This document shows, one piece after another, positions 58,783 to 64,000 of a stretch of DNA of 64,000 nt; the first letter of the stretch is position 1, and each line of letters opens with the position of its first letter. The position numbers and the translations under genes were made by a program. Source of the stretch: Polynucleobacter tropicus. GTDB lineage: Bacteria > Pseudomonadota > Gammaproteobacteria > Burkholderiales > Burkholderiaceae. The notes below the pieces were generated by a model, which did not search any database, was not told the DNA's origin, and saw only the letters and a list, made by a program, of their open reading frames with translations. The DNA lies in NCBI RefSeq assembly GCF_013307225.1, contig NZ_CP028942.1:1364001-1428000 (forward strand). The letters are read 5' to 3'.

Positions 58783-61758
58783 TTAGGCAAATTTTTCGAT
58801 TTGACACATGGTTGTCTTGGTCTCTTGCATCATCGTGACCTGGTCGTAACCATATGTTGTAGCGGTATTAACGGCCTCACCCTGAACTACTGGGGCTGCG
58901 CCCTCTGGGTAGTACTTGCGAAGATTCTCACCCTGCCACCAACCAGCAAAGTGGAATGGCACCCAAGCAGTTCCTTGATCAACGCGCTGAGTTACCAATG
59001 CGCGTACCTTGATCTTGGCGCCAGTAGGAGATTTGACCCAAACATAATCCCAGTTCTTAATGCCACGATCAGCCGCAGCCTTTGGATTGATCTCCACAAA
59101 GTTCTCTTGCTGAAGTTCAGCCAACCAAGGATTCGAACGGGTCTCATCACCACCGCCCTCGTACTCCACCAAGCGACCTGAAGTCAGAATAATCGGGAAC
59201 TTCTCATAAAGCTTGTTGTTCAAGTTTTGATCTTGAACAGTCTTGTACAGCGTTGGTAAACGCCAGAAGTTCTTCTTATCTGCTGAAGTAGGATACTTGC
59301 GCATCATCGCTGCATTGGTACTGTAGAGCGCCTCGCGGTGAATTGGAACCGGATCCGGGAAATTCCAAACTACGGCGCGAGCTTTCGCATTACCAAATGG
59401 ATGACATCCATTCTTCATGACAACGCGCTGAATACCGCCAGATAAGTCCGTCTTCCAGTTTTTACCTTCTGCTAACTTCTTCTCATCTTCAGTTAACTGA
59501 TCCCACCAACCCAACTTCTTAACCAATACATGGTCAAATTCTGGGTAGCCAGTTGTAATTGCCGAGCCTTTGGAACAAGAGCCATCAGCAGCCAATAAAC
59601 TTACACCATCACGCTCAACACCGAAGTTAGCGCGGAAGTTACCACCACCTTCCATCACACTCTTACTGGTGTCATAAAGATTTGGTGAACCTGGGTGTTT
59701 AATTGCCGCCGTGCCATAGCAAGGCCAAGGCAAGCCATAGTAATCGCCAGTCGTGTCGTATCCAGTTACTGGATCCACGCCACCACGAGACTTCAGAGTC
59801 TTCGGATCAAAAGTGGCAACCATTCTCATATGCGCTTTTAAGCGCTCTGGCGTCTGACCGGTATAGCCGATAGTCCAGCATGAACGATTAATCTCGCGCA
59901 AGATATCTTCAATTTGCGGCTCTCTCCACTGCTTGCCTGCAAACTTAGAATTGAGAATCTTGTAGTTCTTAGACAACTCTTCACCAAAACCAATACGATC
60001 AGCAAAAGCTTGCATGATCACATGGTCTGGCACAGACTCAAACAATGGATCGATTACTTTTTCGCGCCACTGCAATGAGCGATTCGATGCGGTTGCGCTG
60101 CCCACTGTTTCAAACTGGGTAGCAGCAGGCAATAGATAGACATTGCGATTCTTATTAACAGTGTCGCCTTCTGCTGGAGGCATTGCCGCCATTGCCGCAG
60201 TCGCGCTTGGGTATGGATCAACCACCACCAACAGATCCAACTTATTCATCGCGCGCTTCATATCCAAACCACGGGTTTGAGAGTTGGGCGCATGACCCCA
60301 GAAGAAGAGGCCCTTCACATTTGTCTGTTGATCAATCATGTCGTTCTTTTCAAGAACGGCATCAACCCAGCGAGAAACAGTAGTGCCCGACTTTTCCATC
60401 ATGTCTGGCGCATAACGACCCTTAATCCAATCGTAATCAACACCCCAAACAGTCGCGAAGTGCTTCCATGAGCCTGCAGCCAAACCATAGTAGCCAGGTA
60501 ATGAGTCTGGGTTAGGTCCTACGTCAGTTGCACCTTGAACGTTATCGTGTCCGCGGAAGATATTGGTACCACCACCTGATTTACCTACGTTACCCAAAGC
60601 CAATTGCAAGATGCAAGAGGCACGCACCATAGAGTTGCCAATGGTGTGCTGAGTTTGACCCATACACCATACAACGGTACTTGGGCGATTCTTTGCCATT
60701 GTTTCAGCAACTTTATACATCTGCGCTTCAGGAACTCCACAGGCCTCCTCAACAGCTGCAGGAGTCCATTTCTCCATCACTTCTTTACGGATTTCTTCCA
60801 TTCCATAAACGCGATCATTAATGTACTTTTTATCTTCCCAACCATTTTTGAAGATGTGATAAAGAACACCAAACAAGAATGGAATGTCAGTACCCGAACG
60901 AATGCGCACGTATTGATCAGACTTTGCTGCAGTACGGGTGTAACGTGGATCAACTACGATCACCTTGCAACCGTTTTCCTTAGCGTGCAACAGGCTCAAC
61001 ATCGACACAGGGTGAGCCTCTGCCGCATTTGAACCAATGTACAAGGCCGCCTTGGCATTCATCATGTCGTTGTAACTATTGGTCATGGCGCCATAGCCCC
61101 ATGTATTTGCTACACCGGCAACGGTTGTTGAGTGACAGATACGGGCCTGATGGTCTGTATTGTTTGTTCCAAAGAAAGAGACCCACTTACGCAGCAAGTA
61201 GGCCTGTTCATTGTTGTGCTTAGAAGATCCGATAAAGAACATTGCATCCGGTGAATATTTCTCACGAATGCCCTTCATTTGCGCAGTAATTTCAGTAAGC
61301 GCTTGATCCCAAGAAATGCGTTGATATTTGCCGTCCACTAATTTCATTGGATAACGCAAACGATAGTCACCATGACCATGCTCGCGTAAGGCAGCGCCTT
61401 TGGCACAGTGAGCACCCATATTGATTGGAGAATCGAATACAGGGTCTTGACGCACCCAAACGCCATTCTCAACCGTCGCATCTACAGCGCAACCCACTGA
61501 ACAGTGCGTACAGATAGAACGCTTAACCTCAATCTTGCCCTTGCCATCCAGCATGGCTTTGCTTGGTTCGGCGGCAGCCTTTTGTACTAGGCTTAACTGG
61601 CTAGCAGCAATGCCTGCGCCAACGCCAATTCCGGAGCGCTTTAAAAAGGTACGACGATCCATTGTAGGAGCCGCCTTAAGGCCGCGAGACAAACTGCCAA
61701 TAAGGCGTGTAGTAGATCGACTACTTTGAGGTGTGTTGGATTTACGAGTCAGACTCAT
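58783..61758 (-). CDS. fdhA: Formate dehydrogenase alpha (molybdopterin) subunit, Cys-type, Tat-exported
   Basis: A 991-residue bis-MGD enzyme oxidising formate to CO2. After a 33-residue lead, DRRTFLKRSGIGVGAGIAA is a Tat signal. The N-terminal [4Fe-4S] is C83, C86, C90 and C118 (CTHCSVGC, GAHCAKGAA). The metal ligand is C208 in HQARICHSTTVAGVANTWGYGAMTN, at the position held by Sec in FdnG; here it is Cys. Cofactor motifs follow, including GHDNVQGATDVGPNPDSLPGYYG and the C-terminal domain with SGRLVEYEGGGDETRSNPWLAELQ. Tungsten or molybdenum may be used; tupBC lies downstream. Confidence 0.95.
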   Translation of the reverse strand: MSLTRKSNTPQSSRSTTRLIGSLSRGLKAAPTMDRRTFLKRSGIGVGAGIAASQLSLVQKAAAEPSKAMLDGKGKIEVKRSICTHCSVGCAVDATVENGVWVRQDPVFDSPINMGAHCAKGAALREHGHGDYRLRYPMKLVDGKYQRISWDQALTEITAQMKGIREKYSPDAMFFIGSSKHNNEQAYLLRKWVSFFGTNNTDHQARICHSTTVAGVANTWGYGAMTNSYNDMMNAKAALYIGSNAAEAHPVSMLSLLHAKENGCKVIVVDPRYTRTAAKSDQYVRIRSGTDIPFLFGVLYHIFKNGWEDKKYINDRVYGMEEIRKEVMEKWTPAAVEEACGVPEAQMYKVAETMAKNRPSTVVWCMGQTQHTIGNSMVRASCILQLALGNVGKSGGGTNIFRGHDNVQGATDVGPNPDSLPGYYGLAAGSWKHFATVWGVDYDWIKGRYAPDMMEKSGTTVSRWVDAVLEKNDMIDQQTNVKGLFFWGHAPNSQTRGLDMKRAMNKLDLLVVVDPYPSATAAMAAMPPAEGDTVNKNRNVYLLPAATQFETVGSATASNRSLQWREKVIDPLFESVPDHVIMQAFADRIGFGEELSKNYKILNSKFAGKQWREPQIEDILREINRSCWTIGYTGQTPERLKAHMRMVATFDPKTLKSRGGVDPVTGYDTTGDYYGLPWPCYGTAAIKHPGSPNLYDTSKSVMEGGGNFRANFGVERDGVSLLAADGSCSKGSAITTGYPEFDHVLVKKLGWWDQLTEDEKKLAEGKNWKTDLSGGIQRVVMKNGCHPFGNAKARAVVWNFPDPVPIHREALYSTNAAMMRKYPTSADKKNFWRLPTLYKTVQDQNLNNKLYEKFPIILTSGRLVEYEGGGDETRSNPWLAELQQENFVEINPKAAADRGIKNWDYVWVKSPTGAKIKVRALVTQRVDQGTAWVPFHFAGWWQGENLRKYYPEGAAPVVQGEAVNTATTYGYDQVTMMQETKTTMCQIEKFA

Positions 61759-61822
61759 GTTTTATCCCTGAGAATTTTTATATCTATTGAAGAACAGTAA
61801 GTTTGGTAAAAATGCCAATCTC

Positions 61823-62044
61823 TTAAATCATGGTGCTTGCGTAATATTTGCGCATATGCTCGGTCATGGTTTTTGTCTCCTCCGAACCCTTTGTGACTCC
61901 AGCGATTTCTTTGGTAATTGCTTTACCAACGGATGTTTGCGAAGCGACGGCAACAGCCCCCACTGCAGCGCTTGCACCAATAAAGAACATTCGACGAGAA
62001 GTCTTAGTCTCTTTGCTTGAAGCTACTTTGGATTTTGTGCTCAC
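61823..62044 (-). CDS. Small Tat-signal protein of the formate dehydrogenase region
   Basis: A 73-residue protein that fits the family named formate dehydrogenase region TAT target (TIGR02811). SRRMFFIGASAAVGAVAVASQT is a twin-arginine signal, followed by a short charged part ending MTEHMRKYYASTMI. The start is a GTG at 62044 with AAGGAG 6 bases upstream. It immediately precedes the catalytic subunit gene (64-base gap) and is conserved next to FDH in this lineage. Its role is unknown; it may act as a Tat-linked assembly factor. Confidence 0.88.
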   Translation of the reverse strand: MSTKSKVASSKETKTSRRMFFIGASAAVGAVAVASQTSVGKAITKEIAGVTKGSEETKTMTEHMRKYYASTMI

Positions 62045-62067
62045 GGCATGCTCCTTTGTGTTTTTTC

Positions 62068-62081
62068 TTGACTTACATCAA
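62068..62081. promoter_or_regulatory. FNR/CRP-like box upstream of the formate dehydrogenase genes
   Basis: TTGACTTACATCAA matches the FNR consensus TTGAT-N4-ATCAA at nine of ten positions. It lies 24-37 bases upstream of the GTG start of the small Tat protein. This is too close for standard class II activation of that gene unless transcription starts within the coding region, so the function is unproven. Confidence 0.4.
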
Positions 62082-62159
62082 GTTTAATCACTTATTGCAC
62101 TTTTGACATATCTATGTAGCAAAACAAATATAAGGATTCCCCTATATTGCGATGCAACA

Positions 62160-62810
62160 TTAAATCATGTCAAAACTTTGGCCTTCAATATCTAGGAACT
62201 CTCTAGTAAGCACGGCAACAGGATGGTAGAGATGCATCTCTGGGAGATCTTGAATGGCATCACATAATTCCTCATACCAAGGGCGGATATGCTCGTTGAA
62301 AAAAACCCTTTGGTTGGTAAGGTTTGATACCTCTACATCATCCCCTGCGATTAGATAGCGCATCACCTCACATAACGAGGAAATATGATCTTCAGTTTCG
62401 GTGACCTCTTCAGCGGCCTCAAGCCCAAACCCCTCAAGCGCTTTACGAATATTTACCAGCGGTCTTTCATTGAGATGGCCGGCCATATAAAACGAACCAT
62501 TTAAAACAACATTTGGCTTGCCAACGCTAATGAAATTCAAATCAAATTCGTCATGCCAAGCTTTAGCAGGATTATTTTTTGCAACCTCAACCAGATCCAA
62601 CCATGCTCTAGCCAATGGAGCATCATCAGAAGCACCCTGCTGATCACCGGTAGCGGCAATTTGATCTAAAAATTCTTGGTCAGGCGGCAAATGGAAAAAG
62701 CGTGCGATTAATCCATACAGATCCGCTCTAGCCAAGTCTTCTGGCAAACCGACATCCCCAACTTCGGTAGCTGATGGCTTATCTGTCTTCTGGGTACCCT
62801 GATCTGTCAT
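62160..62810 (-). CDS. TorD/DmsD-family molybdoenzyme chaperone
   Basis: A 216-residue all-helical chaperone that binds the Tat signal and cofactor-loading form of molybdoenzymes. LPEDLARADLYGLIARFFHLPPDQEFLDQIA is the usual N-terminal helix pair and the middle has WHDEFDLNFISVGKPNVVLNGSFYMAGHLNERPLVNIRKAL. The C-terminal half contains EDHISSLCEVMRYLI, close to the family E-P-D-H motif. The ATG at 62810 overlaps the stop of the ferredoxin-like gene by 4 bases. It lies 115 bases upstream of the small Tat gene and probably matures FdhA. Confidence 0.86.
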   Translation of the reverse strand: MTDQGTQKTDKPSATEVGDVGLPEDLARADLYGLIARFFHLPPDQEFLDQIAATGDQQGASDDAPLARAWLDLVEVAKNNPAKAWHDEFDLNFISVGKPNVVLNGSFYMAGHLNERPLVNIRKALEGFGLEAAEEVTETEDHISSLCEVMRYLIAGDDVEVSNLTNQRVFFNEHIRPWYEELCDAIQDLPEMHLYHPVAVLTREFLDIEGQSFDMI

Positions 62811-64000
62811 AACTCTTTCTTTACCATATCCACCACTCGGCAATCGCCGCACATTTTTAAACGATCCATGGCTGCACCACTGAAGGCGCTATGCGCCCCC
62901 AATTTAGCCAGCATGAGATCCACCATTTTTGTAGTTCCGAAAGGTTTACCGCAACTAATGCAATGGAAAGCTTGGGTCTCATTTAGGGTTTGTTTTTGCT
63001 TGCGTTGCTCAACACTCTGCAAACGTGGATCTAAGCCCAACGCATTTTCAGGACATGTTTGAACACAGATGCCACATTGAACACATTGCTTTTCAATAAA
63101 GGACAGAATGGGTTCATCGACATTGTCCAGAAGCGCACCCTCTGGACAACTGCCAACACAAGACATGCACAAAGTACATGCATCACGATTAATCTTTAAT
63201 CCACCCAATAAAGAATTTTTAGGAAGAGGTGCGCCTGCTTCAGGTAATCGTGTCTTCGCTTGTTTTTGTAAATACTCCAAAACCGCTTCTAAAGTTTCCC
63301 GCTTTTGATTTGATAAACCAAAGCTTGCCGGTGCGCAAATGGCCTTTAAACTACCGCGTTGGCGCAGATTACCCATTACTTTAGATACTGAGTTCAAGTC
63401 ATCTTGAGAATCGGCCATTAGCAATTGAATGCGATTATCAAATCCGTACGCATTCAGAATTGAATTAGCCAGCTTCACTTGATTGATTAGCGCATCGCGA
63501 TAGGCTGGATCCTCATCCCCACTTAATAGCAAGATGAGCTCAGCAAAACCATATGACAAGGCTCCAAGCCATAGCTCTAAACCAGTCGATGCAATATGCT
63601 CAATACCATACGGAACCACAAAAGCTGGAAGACCCTCAAACTGTTTTGGTAAAACATGGGCAGATCGACCCAAGCTATCAATCAGTTCGGTACCTGCCTT
63701 GAAGTTATGCAGCAACAAGCTTGGTGAGAGATCCAAATTAAGTTTTGCAGCCTCTGCGTTAAATACGCTAGCGATAGTTTTTAATTCTTTTCCTTGATGC
63801 GAGACACTTGGATAGTTATAGCGCATCGCCCCAGATGGGCAAACGGTGGAGCAAGCACCGCAACCCATGCAAAGATTGGGATTGACCTCAACGGCTCCTT
63901 GGCAATTCTTAAAGAGAGAGCTGATTGCCCCGGTAGAACAAACATCGATACAAGCGCTACATCCAACTTTGCCATTTCGGCCATGCGCGCAAAGCTTATC
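62807..64000 (-). CDS. Multi-cluster 4Fe-4S ferredoxin-like protein (partial, N-terminus beyond window)
   Basis: The open frame runs to the right edge, so 397 residues are visible and the start is missing. Four ferredoxin motifs are visible: GCSACIDVC (right edge), CMGCGACSTVCPSGA, CTLCMSCVGSCPEGAL and CVQCGICVQTCPENALGLD. A C-terminal module with CISCGKPFGT and MCGDCRVVDM may bind a further metal. Between the second and third lies an FdhE-like or unknown globular region with IEHIASTGLELW. A start at 63868 would split a cluster, so it is not used. It is the first visible gene of the formate dehydrogenase operon and overlaps the chaperone gene by 4 bases. Confidence 0.86.
   Translation of the reverse strand, partial: DKLCAHGRNGKVGCSACIDVCSTGAISSLFKNCQGAVEVNPNLCMGCGACSTVCPSGAMRYNYPSVSHQGKELKTIASVFNAEAAKLNLDLSPSLLLHNFKAGTELIDSLGRSAHVLPKQFEGLPAFVVPYGIEHIASTGLELWLGALSYGFAELILLLSGDEDPAYRDALINQVKLANSILNAYGFDNRIQLLMADSQDDLNSVSKVMGNLRQRGSLKAICAPASFGLSNQKRETLEAVLEYLQKQAKTRLPEAGAPLPKNSLLGGLKINRDACTLCMSCVGSCPEGALLDNVDEPILSFIEKQCVQCGICVQTCPENALGLDPRLQSVEQRKQKQTLNETQAFHCISCGKPFGTTKMVDLMLAKLGAHSAFSGAAMDRLKMCGDCRVVDMVKKEL

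Noticed and set aside
58783..61758. Selenocysteine codon in the formate dehydrogenase alpha gene
   Set aside because: The frame is uninterrupted and the metal-ligand position is a TGC/TGT-type Cys codon, so no recoding is needed.
62807..63868. Ferredoxin-like gene as a complete gene starting at 63868
   Set aside because: That Met lies inside a CxxCxxC motif and the frame continues without a stop to the window edge with another cluster motif, so the gene is cut by the edge.
1..64000. tRNA, rRNA, insertion sequence or prophage genes
   Set aside because: I found no cloverleaf-like sequence, rRNA segment, transposase, integrase or structural phage gene on reading both strands; a tRNA scan was not possible.

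Overview
The window looks like a chromosomal stretch of a free-living betaproteobacterium of the Burkholderiaceae, most like Polynucleobacter. The reasons are moderate base composition, tightly packed genes, several TTG/GTG starts with good ribosome sites, seven Bug/TctC-type periplasmic receptors, many FAH-family hydrolases, and a Tat-exported formate dehydrogenase cluster. This assignment rests on gene content only. I see no rRNA, tRNA, CRISPR array, insertion sequence or phage gene, and no gene-free stretch longer than about 200 bases.

Region 1 (1-7 kb) is catabolic and uptake-related. It holds an alpha/beta hydrolase lipoprotein (cut by the edge), an FAH hydrolase, a SemiSWEET and a Bug receptor. 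Next comes a minus-strand operon of Bug, exported class II aldolase-like protein, c-type cytochrome and second Bug, divergent from another FAH hydrolase. Region 2 (7-13 kb) covers metals: feoAB behind a Fur box, modA, a ModE/PBP-type one-component regulator, and tupA divergent from it across a palindrome. Region 3 (13-24 kb) has small-molecule enzymes: GNAT, thioesterase, thiol dioxygenase, Tat transglutaminase, TlpA, selD, a beta-hydroxyacid dehydrogenase, a Bug plus four-domain rhodanese pair, and a FAH protein with a Tat-like signal. Region 4 (24-35 kb) is mixed housekeeping: phasin-like protein, truncated globin, Bug, TerC, flavoprotein, pore-loop channel, LOG protein, beta-CASP hydrolase, NnrD and EamA.

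Region 5 (34.8-41.5 kb) is a minus-strand run, tcuA-tcuB-FAH-Bug-class V aminotransferase, that reads as one carboxylate-use operon. Region 6 (41.6-50 kb) has an FMN hydroxyacid dehydrogenase, cytochrome b561 behind a second Fur-like site, oxyR divergent from rubredoxin and its reductase, a PuuD-like membrane protein, a Bug and a 3-hydroxybutyrate dehydrogenase. Region 7 (50-55 kb) has an acyl-CoA dehydrogenase/CoA-transferase pair and a cardiolipin synthase/EEP nuclease pair. Region 8 (55-64 kb) has tupBC (the membrane and ATPase partners of the distant tupA) facing a formate dehydrogenase operon. That operon reads ferredoxin, TorD-like chaperone, Tat small protein, alpha, beta, lipoprotein, gamma, small secreted protein.

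Two themes tie the window together. The first is oxyanion (molybdate/tungstate) supply for the Mo/W formate dehydrogenase. The second is repeated pairing of Bug receptors with FAH-family and aldolase-family enzymes, some apparently exported. No TctA/TctB membrane subunits are present, so the receptors must share transporters encoded elsewhere.
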